Below are positions 25,123 to 32,785 of a stretch of 64,000 nucleotides of DNA, piece after piece (positions within the stretch are counted from its first letter, which is position 1; every line of letters starts with the position of its first letter). The DNA lies in the NCBI GenBank assembly GCA_903916195.1, contig CAIWVP010000191.1, positions 1 to 64,000 on the forward strand, read 5' to 3'. Position numbers and translations under genes: made by a program. The DNA is from an uncultured Verrucomicrobiota bacterium. Its GTDB lineage: Bacteria; Verrucomicrobiota; Verrucomicrobiia; Limisphaerales; UBA9464. The notes beneath the pieces were generated by a model. It saw nothing but the letters and a program-made list of their open reading frames with translations, did not search any database and had not been told where the DNA came from.

Positions 25123-26490
25123 GTGAAGATAACCAACTTGAATCCCGACGCGGATATCGGCGCGAGCGCTTGGCTCGTGGCGACCGACGGGCACCACCTG
25201 CTGATGGACGCCGGTTCCCACCCCCGCCGCGAAGGCGCGGAGAGCCTTCCGCTCTTCGAGAAGGTCAAGGATGTCGAGATGGACGCCATCGCCATCACGC
25301 ACTGCCATCTCGACCACATCGGCGGCCTGCCCGTGGCGCTGCGATATTTCCCGCACGCGCCGGTGTTCATGAGCGACCTGAGCTATTTCCTCAGCGAGCG
25401 CGTGCTGCACAACTCGGTCAACGTGATGGTGCGCCAGCGCGACGAGCTGGGGATCAAGGACTATCCGCTGTTCACCCATGAGCAGGTCGACGATTACGCC
25501 TCCGTGTTCCAAGGCGTGCCCTACCGGCGCGAGATCGCTTGGGCGGCATCCCGGCGGCGGGCGGCGGTCCCGACGCTGGAGTTCTTCGATGCCGGGCACA
25601 CGCTCGGTTCGGCGGGCGTGCTCGTCCGGAGCACCCGCAAGAAGCTCTTCTACACCGGCGACGTCTGCTTCCACGACCAGACCCTGCTCAAAGGCGCCCA
25701 GTTCGACGGCGTGAAGGCCGACGTGGTCATCCTCGAGACGACCCGCGGCGCACGGCAGCTTCCTCCCGGGTTCACCCGCGAGACCGAGATGGAGCGCCTC
25801 GCCGGATCGATCCGCGAGGTCCAGGCGCGCAAAGGCACGGTGCTGATCCCGGCCTTCGGACTCGGGCGCACCCAGGAGATCCTCGCGATGCTCGCCGTGC
25901 AGATGCAGACCGGGAAACTGAAGCGCCAGCCGGTCCACATCGGCGGATTAGGACGCGTCTTCACCGAGATCTATGACCTCCAGTCCGGACGGACGAACCG
26001 CTCGCATCCCGGCCTCAAGCTGACCCAGGCGTTGAACCTCATCGTCTCGTCGCCCAAGGAACTTGCCCAGATCAGCCTCAACAACAGCCGCATCTTCGTG
26101 ATGACCGCCGGCATGATGAGCGAGAACACCGGCGCGCACGACCTTGCACTGCGGATGGCGGGCGAGAAGCGCCACGGGATCTTCTTCGTGGGCTACACCG
26201 ACCCGTCATCGCCGGGAGCCCGGCTCCGGATGGCCGCGCCGGGCGTGCCGTTCATGTTCAGCGGGAGCGGTGGCGAGCTGACCAAGCGTTGCCAGGTGGA
26301 CGACTTCGACCTGACCGCCCATGGCAACCGCGAGGACCTGCTCGATTTCGTCGCCCAAGCGGATCCCCAGACAGTGGTCCTCGGCCACGGCGCCGCCGAT
26401 GCGCGCGCATGGATCGCCGACCAGCTCCGGCAGCGCCATCCCAGCATGAAGGTGCTCCAACCGGGCCCGGGCGAGACCGTCGACGCATGA
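25123..26490 (+). CDS. CPSF-type metallo-beta-lactamase/beta-CASP exonuclease-like protein
   Basis: A 455-residue protein of the MBL/beta-CASP group related to CPSF73 and archaeal/bacterial RNA-processing nucleases. Zinc ligands are HCHLDH (His60 to His65), FFDAGHTLGSAG, then GDVCF. The beta-CASP domain has ILETTRG, PAFGLGRTQEI and the RNA-specificity C-terminus (VVLGHGAADARAWI). The usual D-S-T triad of beta-CASP motif A is E-T-T here. GTG at 25123 is chosen because the sequence from VKITNLNPDADIGASAW is family-like; ATG at 25054 would add 23 unrelated residues. The substrate is unknown and the role in RNA processing is inferred from the family. Confidence 0.87.
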   Translation: MKITNLNPDADIGASAWLVATDGHHLLMDAGSHPRREGAESLPLFEKVKDVEMDAIAITHCHLDHIGGLPVALRYFPHAPVFMSDLSYFLSERVLHNSVNVMVRQRDELGIKDYPLFTHEQVDDYASVFQGVPYRREIAWAASRRRAAVPTLEFFDAGHTLGSAGVLVRSTRKKLFYTGDVCFHDQTLLKGAQFDGVKADVVILETTRGARQLPPGFTRETEMERLAGSIREVQARKGTVLIPAFGLGRTQEILAMLAVQMQTGKLKRQPVHIGGLGRVFTEIYDLQSGRTNRSHPGLKLTQALNLIVSSPKELAQISLNNSRIFVMTAGMMSENTGAHDLALRMAGEKRHGIFFVGYTDPSSPGARLRMAAPGVPFMFSGSGGELTKRCQVDDFDLTAHGNREDLLDFVAQADPQTVVLGHGAADARAWIADQLRQRHPSMKVLQPGPGETVDA

Positions 26491-26536
26491 GCCGGACCCG
26501 GTGCCGATGCCTGCCTTTGGCACCCGGAAAAACTAG

Positions 26537-26566
26537 TTGTCAACCATCGGCACCGATTCCTATTGT
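26537..26566 (+). promoter_or_regulatory. Strong sigma70-type promoter of the porin gene
   Basis: TTGTCA (26537-26542), an 18-bp spacer and TATTGT (26561-26566). It gives an untranslated leader of about 85 nt before ATG at 26659, unlike most promoters in this window. AGGA at 26649-26652 is a proper Shine-Dalgarno site 6-9 nt from the two tandem ATG codons. Confidence 0.6.
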
Positions 26567-26658
26567 CCGCCCAGTTGCGCCATTTAGGCGCCCAGGACGG
26601 ATTGTTTTCGTCTTTGTAACTTAGGCAACAACACACAGAACAACTCACAGGAACTGAC

Positions 26659-27768
26659 ATGATGAACAAATGGACAGTCGCTTTGGCGGCCACGGGCGTG
26701 ATCGGCTTCGCTTCGGCGGTGCTCGCGGAAGAATCCCATCCGATCAACACCTTGCTGCCGGCCACCACGCTGAGCGGCTACGTCGACACGTCGGCGATCT
26801 GGAACTTGGGCAACGGTGCCAAGCAGGCCAACCGCTTCGTCAACACCGGCGCGGACCGCCAGGACGGGTTCAACCTGAACGTCGTCAAGCTCCAGCTCGA
26901 GAAGGCTCTCGACGAGGGCACCTGGTCCGCCGGCTACAAGGCCGAGCTCTGGGCCGGTCCTGACGCCGCCGGTCTCCCGGGCAGCAGCTTCGCCAGCAAC
27001 CTCGCCATCAAGCAGGCCTACGTCGCGCTCCGCGCCCCGGTCGGCAACGGCATCGACATCAAGATCGGCCAGTTCGACCCGATCATCGGTTATGAAGTGG
27101 CGGACAGCTACGCCAACCCGAACTTCAGCCGTTCGTTCGGCTTCGCCTACGAGCCCCTCGGCCACACCGGCGTGCTCGCCAGCTACCAGTTCTCCGAAGT
27201 GTTCGGTGTCGCCGCGGGTGTCGCGAACACCTACGCCGGCGCGATCAACGCGAAGGTCGCCACCGAGTCCCGCAAGACGTTCATGTCCGGGATCACCATC
27301 AAGGCGCCCGAGAGCCTGGGCTTCCTCGCCGGTTCCTCGCTGTACGCCGGCGTGGTCGACGGCGGCAACGATGTCGTCAAGGACACCATCAACCTCTACG
27401 CCGGTGCGTCCATCGCCACCCCGATCAAGGCCCTCAGCCTCGGCCTCGCGTACGACTACGTCGCGAACCTCACGGCCAACGGCACCTACGCCAACGCCTA
27501 CGCGGTCTACGCCTCCTACCAGGTCACCGAGAAGCTCAAGGCCAACCTCCGCGGCGAGTACGCCAACAACAGCGGCGGCCTCCTCTACGGTGCCAACGAC
27601 GAGAAGATCACCGGCCTCACCGCCACGATCGACTACGCGCTCTGGGCCAACGTCGTGACCCGTGCGGAATTCCGCTGGGACCACATCGCTGGTGGCTCCG
27701 TCGCCGGCCCGTTCAACGGTCAGAAGAACGACCTGAGCGCCGCCGTGAACGTCATCTACAAGTTCTGA
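26659..27768 (+). CDS. Outer-membrane beta-barrel porin (OmpL-like, BBP2 type)
   Basis: A 369-residue outer-membrane protein with a signal peptide (MMNKWTVALAATGVIGFASAVLA). It has alternating amphipathic strands throughout (e.g. NLNVVKLQLEKAL, WSAGYKAELWAG, IDIKIGQFDPIIGYE) and ends in aromatic Phe (VNVIYKF), the BAM-recognition signature. The GQFDPIIGYE...ANPNFSRSFGFAYEP block is typical of putative beta-barrel porin-2 (OmpL-like) proteins. Codon use is strongly biased to C-ending codons, and the gene has a good promoter, a Shine-Dalgarno site and two terminators. All this points to an abundant porin for diffusion of small solutes. Start could be either of two tandem ATGs. Confidence 0.9.
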   Translation: MMNKWTVALAATGVIGFASAVLAEESHPINTLLPATTLSGYVDTSAIWNLGNGAKQANRFVNTGADRQDGFNLNVVKLQLEKALDEGTWSAGYKAELWAGPDAAGLPGSSFASNLAIKQAYVALRAPVGNGIDIKIGQFDPIIGYEVADSYANPNFSRSFGFAYEPLGHTGVLASYQFSEVFGVAAGVANTYAGAINAKVATESRKTFMSGITIKAPESLGFLAGSSLYAGVVDGGNDVVKDTINLYAGASIATPIKALSLGLAYDYVANLTANGTYANAYAVYASYQVTEKLKANLRGEYANNSGGLLYGANDEKITGLTATIDYALWANVVTRAEFRWDHIAGGSVAGPFNGQKNDLSAAVNVIYKF

Positions 27769-27789
27769 GCTGGCTCTGCCACTCACCGA

Positions 27790-27819
27790 CCCTTCCGGCT
27801 CCGGCCGGAAGGGTTTTTT
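27790..27819 (+). terminator. Rho-independent terminator of the porin gene
   Basis: CCCTTCCGGC / GCCGGAAGGG with a 4-nt loop, then six T. It lies 22 nt past the porin stop. Confidence 0.93.
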
Positions 27820-27920
27820 GTTCTCGGGAGGGACGGCCGGTTCTCGACGGTTTTTCGCGCACCGTCGCCTTCCGGACCTGCCCTCGTTCCCCAGAGGCGG
27901 ACCCAAGGGTCCTCGGGACG

Positions 27921-27950
27921 AAAAAGCCCTTCCTCACGGAAGGGCTTTTT
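27921..27950. terminator. Bidirectional terminator between the porin and the PEP-CTERM gene
   Basis: AAAAAGCCCTTCC-TCAC-GGAAGGGCTTTTT is a perfect inverted repeat with A-tract and T-tract on its ends, so it can stop transcription from either side. It stops the reverse-strand PEP-CTERM gene 16 nt past its end and backs up the porin terminator, whose stem shares CCCTTCC. Confidence 0.9.
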
Positions 27951-27966
27951 CATGGATGCCGGAGGC

Positions 27967-28710
27967 TCACTGGGGTCGCGCCCAACGACGACGCACGATC
28001 GCGAAGGCGGCCAATCCTGCGGCGAACATCGCCGCGTACTCCTCAGGTTCGGGGACCGCGGCGAAGTTGACCGTGAAGTTGTCCGCTCGCGAAGTCCCTC
28101 CCGCGGTGACCGTGCCGCCGTTGGCGCTGACCGTCCCGGCATCCGTCAGGCGGAAATAGACGGTGTCCAGACCCACGAGCCCGCCGGGCACCGAGCCCGT
28201 GTCGGCCTGGAACGTGTAGAGGCTTTGGCGTCCACCGCTGCTCCGCCAATCGTTGCGCGCGTTCGGCGACGGGGAAGCGACGACCGCGTTCTCCATGACC
28301 GAGTAGGAAAAGAGCGTCGTGAACGAAATCCCGTCGGTGCTGTACTGGAGGCCGAAATCACGCGGGCCGGTACCCGAACTCGTGTGGTCCCAATTGACCT
28401 CCAACCGGGACGCTCCTCCCCCTCCCTGGGTCGAGACCGCGAACTGGAGATAGTCGCCCGCCGACCACGTGTTGACCGAGAGCGAGTTCGCCGAGGCGTT
28501 CCCGGGAGGCGTCAGCCAATCCGATGCCGCGGACGCGTGGTGTCCGAGCGCGGTGCCGATGCCGACATCCGCGGAGAGAGGCCCGATATCGGTGGAATTC
28601 GCCCGGTCGGCGGGAGGTGCCGCCTCGAACGTCCATTGCGCGATCTGCCCTTGGGCGATGATGGAGGTTGCGACGATGGCGAAGGCGATGATGGGGGATC
28701 TTGGATTCAT
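27967..28710 (-). CDS. PEP-CTERM sorted exported protein
   Basis: A 247-residue exported protein. The N-terminal signal (MNPRSPIIAFAIVATSIIAQ) is followed by a beta-rich extracellular domain (about 25-215) with LQYSTDGISFTTLFSYS and VDFNVN-like strands, resembling secreted carbohydrate-associated proteins. The C-terminus is a PEP-CTERM sorting signal: VPEPEEYAAMFAAGLAAFAI then RRR. This is read by an exosortase and usually marks proteins for extracellular matrix or polysaccharide association. No exosortase is in the window. AGGA lies just before ATG at 28710. Confidence 0.87.
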   Translation of the reverse strand: MNPRSPIIAFAIVATSIIAQGQIAQWTFEAAPPADRANSTDIGPLSADVGIGTALGHHASAASDWLTPPGNASANSLSVNTWSAGDYLQFAVSTQGGGGASRLEVNWDHTSSGTGPRDFGLQYSTDGISFTTLFSYSVMENAVVASPSPNARNDWRSSGGRQSLYTFQADTGSVPGGLVGLDTVYFRLTDAGTVSANGGTVTAGGTSRADNFTVNFAAVPEPEEYAAMFAAGLAAFAIVRRRWARPQ

Positions 28711-29000
28711 AGGTCCTATATGATTGGTTTTGGATTAATTACCATAGTCTTTCTACTTAGACTTTTAGTCTTAATATCTATAAGGAATCGGAGCCGCAAG
28801 CACAAAACGAGGTCCTTGATGGAGGGTCGGGGACACGGCTTTCCCATCGTAAGCGGCCACCACCCCTGTGCTGGAGAGATAGCCACGGCGAGGACGTTGC
28901 TGGTGGGTGCAGCGCCGCGTATCCGGCGGCGACGCCCGACCGATCGGAGGGTCTCTATTTCAAGCTTTAGGCCGGCCTCCTTTTGCGCGAGCTTAGGTGC
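28711..29000. other. Gene-free divergent promoter region with an AT-rich island
   Basis: About 290 bp between the divergent PEP-CTERM and esterase-lactonase genes. Bases 28715-28790 are far AT-richer than anything nearby, with TATATGATTGG, ATTAATTA and the short direct/inverted words AGTCTTTCTA, AGACTTTTAGTCTT. The rest is GC-rich and shows no open frame of interest. It probably holds both promoters; TTAGGT is just before the ATG at 29001. Confidence 0.55.
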
Positions 29001-30746
29001 ATGAAGCCACTTCTCCTCGCCTGCCTCCTGCTGTGCCCGGCGCTCGCCGTCGTCGCCCAAGAATACAAGCTCGGGCCTGATTCGCTCGAACGCGCCCCGG
29101 GCGTGCCGAAGGGCCGGGTCGAAAAGTTCGCCTTCGCCGATTCGAAGGTCTTCCCCGAGACCACGCGCGATGGCTGGATCTACATCCCGTCGCAATACGA
29201 CGGCTCGAAGCCGGCCGCACTCATGGTCTTCCAGGACGGCGGCGGCTACGTCGGCGAGACCGGCCAACAGCGCGTCCCCATCGTCTTCGACAACCTCATC
29301 GCCAAGGGAGAGATGCCGGTGACCATCGGCGTCTTCATCAACCCGGGCATGCGCGGCGCGAACGGCAGCAACCGCAGCTTCGAGTACGATTCGCTCGGCG
29401 GCGCCTACGCGAAGTTCCTCATCGACGAGCTGCTGCCGTTCGTCGCGCAGAAGTACTCGGTCAAGTTCACCGACGACCCCGACCTGCGCGCCCTCTGCGG
29501 CATGAGCAGCGGCGCGATCTGCGCCTTCACCGTGGCGTGGGAACGGCCCGACCAGTTCCGCAAGGTGCTCTCCCAGATCGGTAGCTTCACCAACATCCGC
29601 GGCGGAAACGTCTACCCCTCGTGGATCCGCAAGACCGAGCGCAAACCGATCCGCGTCTTCCTCCAGGACGGCTCGAACGACCTGAACAACCTCCACGGCA
29701 ACTGGCCGCTGGCGAACCAAGAGATGGCCAGCGCGCTCGCGTTCATGGGCTACGACTTCCAGTTCGTGCTCGGCACCGGCAGCCACAGCGGACAGCACGG
29801 CGGCACGATCCTGCCCGATTCCCTCCGCTGGCTATGGCGCCCCGCGCTGGCGTCGCTCCCCAAGCCGGTGACCAAGGACAACCTCGCCGGCGACGAGGCG
29901 CTCTCCAAGGTCTTCGCCGACGGAGGCAAGCCCGGTGATTGGGAGCTGGTCGGCGACGGCTACGGCTTCACCGACGGCGCGTGCGGCGATGCCCAGGGCA
30001 ACTTCTACTTCAGCGACCTGCCCAAGTCCTTGGTCTACCGCGTCGCGGTCGGCGAGACCAAGCCGGTCGCGTGGCTCGAAGGCGGACCGAAGATCAGCGG
30101 CCTGAAGTTCGGCCCCGACGGCAAGCTCTACGCCGCGACCCAAGGACAGGGCACGAACAACACCAAGAAGATCATCGTCATCGATCCCGCCACCAAAGCC
30201 ATCGAGACCGTCGCCACCGATGTGCAGCCGAACGATCTCATCGTGTCCAAGACCGGCTGGATCTATTTCACCGACACCGGCGCCGGCCAGGTCGTGGGCG
30301 TGCCCATCACCGCGCGGAACCTGCCGCGGCCGCATCCGGTCGCCGGCGGCATCAACAAGCCCAACGGCATCGCCTTGAGCGCCGACCAGCGGATGCTGGT
30401 GGTCAGCGAATACGGCGGGACCAACGCGTGGAGTTTCCTGATCGGGGAGGACGGCGGCCTGAAAGGCGGCGAGAAGAACTTGGAGCTGCGCACGCCGGCC
30501 GGGAAGATCGACAGCGGCGGCGACGGCATGACGACCGACGCGGCGGGCCGCTACTGGATCACCAGCCATCTGGGCATCCAGATGTTCGACGTCGGCGGCC
30601 GGATGGGCGGCATCGTGTCGCGTCCGCAGGACAAAGGCACGGTGAGCTGCGCTTTCGCCGGCCCCGGCCGCAGCTACCTCTACGTCTGCAACGCGGACAA
30701 GGTCTACCGCCGCAAGACGCTGACCGAAGGCGCGAAGGTGCCGTGA
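29001..30746 (+). CDS. Secreted fusion: esterase (Fes/D-type alpha/beta hydrolase) plus SMP-30/gluconolactonase-like propeller
   Basis: A 581-residue protein with a signal peptide (MKPLLLACLLLCPALAVVAQ). Residues about 30-285 are an enterochelin-esterase-like alpha/beta hydrolase: YIPSQYDGSKPAALMVFQDG, the elbow CGMSSGAICAF, and GTGSHSGQHGG with the likely catalytic His. Residues about 310-575 form a six-bladed SMP-30/gluconolactonase-like propeller (PNGIALSADQRMLVVSEYGG, GGDGMTTDAAGRYWIT). Fusions of this kind are seen in Verrucomicrobiota. It probably cleaves an ester and then opens or binds a sugar lactone in the periplasm; the order of events is inference. ATG at 29001 is chosen over an upstream TTG. 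Confidence 0.87.
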   Translation: MKPLLLACLLLCPALAVVAQEYKLGPDSLERAPGVPKGRVEKFAFADSKVFPETTRDGWIYIPSQYDGSKPAALMVFQDGGGYVGETGQQRVPIVFDNLIAKGEMPVTIGVFINPGMRGANGSNRSFEYDSLGGAYAKFLIDELLPFVAQKYSVKFTDDPDLRALCGMSSGAICAFTVAWERPDQFRKVLSQIGSFTNIRGGNVYPSWIRKTERKPIRVFLQDGSNDLNNLHGNWPLANQEMASALAFMGYDFQFVLGTGSHSGQHGGTILPDSLRWLWRPALASLPKPVTKDNLAGDEALSKVFADGGKPGDWELVGDGYGFTDGACGDAQGNFYFSDLPKSLVYRVAVGETKPVAWLEGGPKISGLKFGPDGKLYAATQGQGTNNTKKIIVIDPATKAIETVATDVQPNDLIVSKTGWIYFTDTGAGQVVGVPITARNLPRPHPVAGGINKPNGIALSADQRMLVVSEYGGTNAWSFLIGEDGGLKGGEKNLELRTPAGKIDSGGDGMTTDAAGRYWITSHLGIQMFDVGGRMGGIVSRPQDKGTVSCAFAGPGRSYLYVCNADKVYRRKTLTEGAKVP

Positions 30747-30770
30747 GGCGGCGGAAAACAGGGTGTCACC

Positions 30771-30795
30771 TATAGTTGACATCGTTCAGGTCAAC
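30771..30795 (+). promoter_or_regulatory. Possible HigBA promoter/operator
   Basis: TATAGT at 30771-30776 is a near-perfect -10 but no matching -35 is visible. GTTGAC (30775-30780) and GTCAAC (30790-30795) form an inverted repeat with a 9-nt spacer that overlaps it, placed where an autorepressing antitoxin would bind. Confidence 0.4.
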
Positions 30796-31141
30796 GACAA
30801 CCCTTCACGAGCCGCTGGGATTTGAGGTCGAGCAGCTGGTGCTGGCCAACGGTCGCTGCCCGTTTGAGGAATGGCTCGCATCGCTGGCGAACAAGAAGAC
30901 CCAACTGGTTGTGGATGCCCGGATCACCCGACTGCGCGCCGGGAATCTGGGCGACCACAAGGCTGTCGGCGCGGGCGTCTTTGAGCTGAGGATCGATCAC
31001 GGGCCGGGACTGCGGGTGTATTTTGGCCGGCGAGGTAGAGAAATCGTTGTGCTCGTGGGTGGTGGCGACAAGAAGACGCAGAATCGGGACATCAAGAAGG
31101 CGCAGGAACTTTGGGAACAGTATGGGAACGACCACCGTTAG
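30776..31141 (+). CDS. HigB-like killer protein (type II toxin, RelE superfamily)
   Basis: About 121 residues, matching the probable addiction-module killer protein family (TIGR02683-like, phage-derived Gp49-like). Matching elements are PFEEWLASL, ARITRLRAGNLGDHKAVGAGVFELRI, GPGLRVYFGRRG and VLVGGGDKKTQNRDIKKAQELW. These enzymes cut mRNA on ribosomes. The start is unclear: TTG at 30776 sits in the -10 box, so the true start may be a little downstream and use a non-ATG codon. It is followed by its antitoxin with a 20-nt overlap, the toxin-first order typical of HigBA. Confidence 0.85.
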   Translation: MTSFRSTTTLHEPLGFEVEQLVLANGRCPFEEWLASLANKKTQLVVDARITRLRAGNLGDHKAVGAGVFELRIDHGPGLRVYFGRRGREIVVLVGGGDKKTQNRDIKKAQELWEQYGNDHR

Positions 31142-31415
31142 CTATCGGGACGGGCTGTTGAATCGGCTCAAGGACCCCGAGTATGCCGCGATGTATCTGG
31201 AAGAGGCCATCGCCGCCGGTGATCGCAAGGCGCTGATGATCGCCCTCAAGGATGTGGTGGATGCCCGCGGTGGGGTGGGCGCGTTGGCGGACAAGGTGCC
31301 GCTCCAGCGCCAGAGCCTCTACAAAGTGCTGTCGAAGCAGGGCAACCCCACGCTAGAGACGCTCGGTGCGATCCTGAAACCGCTGGGCCTCCGCTTGTCC
31401 GTTGCGGCGGCCTGA
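31122..31415 (+). CDS. HigA-like antitoxin with helix-turn-helix
   Basis: A 97-residue probable addiction-module antidote. The N-terminal stretch (LLNRLKDPEYAAMYLEEAI) wraps the toxin. The C-terminal half is a Cro/C1-type helix-turn-helix (DVVDARGGVGALADKVPLQ then SLYKVLSKQGNPTLETLGAI). It should neutralise the toxin and repress the operon at the inverted repeat near 30775. ATG at 31122 lies inside the end of the toxin frame. Confidence 0.88.
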   Translation: MGTTTVSYRDGLLNRLKDPEYAAMYLEEAIAAGDRKALMIALKDVVDARGGVGALADKVPLQRQSLYKVLSKQGNPTLETLGAILKPLGLRLSVAAA

Positions 31416-31420
31416 GCGGC

Positions 31421-32779
31421 TCAGATCCCGGCCAGCCGGGAATCGGCGTCGCCGAAGCGATCGAGCTGAACGCCCATCTTGTCCATCAGCGACAGATACA
31501 GGCCGCAGACCTTCTTCTCGGGCTGCGGCTTGTCGACGTAGCTGAGCACGCGGCCGGTCTCCAGCGCGCCACCCAGGCCGCCGACGGTCAAAATCGGCAG
31601 ACGGCTGCTGTCGTGGCGATTGCCGGACCACATGTTCGAAAGCAGCAACAGGCACGAATTGTCGAGCACCGTGCCCGATCCTTCGGGCATCGCGTCGAGC
31701 CGGCCGGCTAGATAGGCGAGCTGGGAACAATAGTAGCGGGTGATGCGCTCGTAGCCGTCCGTGAGGTCCTCGTGCGACGCGGAGTGGTGCGACTTGCGGA
31801 CGTCGAGGAAGGGATAGAACAGCCCGGAGAGATCGCGGCAGAGCAGCAGGGTGACGACGCGCGTCTTGTCGGTCTGGAAGGCCAGCGCGGTGATGTCGCA
31901 CATCAGCCGCATGTGCTCGCGGATGTCCTCCGGCAGGCCGTTGTCCGGCCGCTTCATCATCACCACCGGCACGTCCTTGCCGCGCGCGTTCTCGACGGCC
32001 TTGGACTGGTCGCCGCGGGCGCGGTCGATGCGCTTCTCCACCTCGCGGACGCTGGTGAGGTACTCGTCGAGCTTGGTCTTGTCGCTGCCGCTGACCTTGC
32101 GGGACAGGCTCGCGGCGTCGTCCTTCACCCGGTCGAGGATGCTCTGGGCGCGGCGGTTGCCGCGGTTCTCGAACAGGCTGTCAAAGGCCAGCGACGGGTA
32201 CACCTCCATCGGCACCGGCGACTCCGCGCTCTGCCACGAGATGTGCGAGCTGTAGGCCATGGAAAAGTTCGATTCGTGGTAGCCGGTGATGGGCTGCTCG
32301 CATCCGAGCACCATGCTGGGCTGGACCGAATCCTGGCCGATGCGGTTGGCCAGCACCTGGTCCATGCTGATGCCGCCCTTCAGCACGGCGCCCTTCAGCA
32401 AGGGCACGCCGGAGAGCAGGTTGCCGGTCTGTCCGGGATGGATGCCGACGCCGGTGGCCGACTTGTTGAAGAGGCCGTCGATGAAGTTCATCTTGGCCTT
32501 CAGCTTCTCCATCGGTTCGAGGCTCTTGCCGAGCTCCATGGAGGCACCGGATCCTTTGGCCCACCAGTGGTTGCCGTTCACGCCGTTGCCCCAGAAGAGC
32601 GCGGCGAAGCGCTTCGGCATCGCGGTCGGCACATCGCCCGCCATCGTCTCGGCGCCCCAGACCGGCAGCGATTCCATCCACGGCAGCGCCATGGTCACCC
32701 CGACGCCGCGGAGGAAGGTGCGTCGGGAAAGCCGGAGCTGGCGGGCCGCGGCTGAGGTGTCGTCTCGGGTTTCGCGCAT
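31421..32779 (-). CDS. DUF1552 exported protein
   Basis: A 452-residue protein with a twin-arginine signal (SRRTFLRGVGVTMALPWME). DUF1552 is known almost only from Planctomycetota, Verrucomicrobiota and related bacteria. Conserved features seen are FAALFWGNGVNGNHWW, GGISMDQVLANRIG and SHHSASHEDLTDGYERI. No activity is established. The gene is 6 nt downstream of the large DUF1592-type heme protein. This arrangement recurs in the phylum, so the two are presumed partners acting in the periplasm. Confidence 0.92.
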   Translation of the reverse strand: MRETRDDTSAAARQLRLSRRTFLRGVGVTMALPWMESLPVWGAETMAGDVPTAMPKRFAALFWGNGVNGNHWWAKGSGASMELGKSLEPMEKLKAKMNFIDGLFNKSATGVGIHPGQTGNLLSGVPLLKGAVLKGGISMDQVLANRIGQDSVQPSMVLGCEQPITGYHESNFSMAYSSHISWQSAESPVPMEVYPSLAFDSLFENRGNRRAQSILDRVKDDAASLSRKVSGSDKTKLDEYLTSVREVEKRIDRARGDQSKAVENARGKDVPVVMMKRPDNGLPEDIREHMRLMCDITALAFQTDKTRVVTLLLCRDLSGLFYPFLDVRKSHHSASHEDLTDGYERITRYYCSQLAYLAGRLDAMPEGSGTVLDNSCLLLLSNMWSGNRHDSSRLPILTVGGLGGALETGRVLSYVDKPQPEKKVCGLYLSLMDKMGVQLDRFGDADSRLAGI

Positions 32780-32785
32780 GGGGTC

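Noticed and set aside
21015..25370. Extension of the PVC dehydrogenase frame upstream to 25370
   Set aside because: The added part lies in another frame of the esterase gene and has no signal or domain; the signal peptide begins at 23789.
26584..27906. Reverse 440-codon frame opposite the porin
   Set aside because: Artefact of the porin's biased codons; no start signal or domain.
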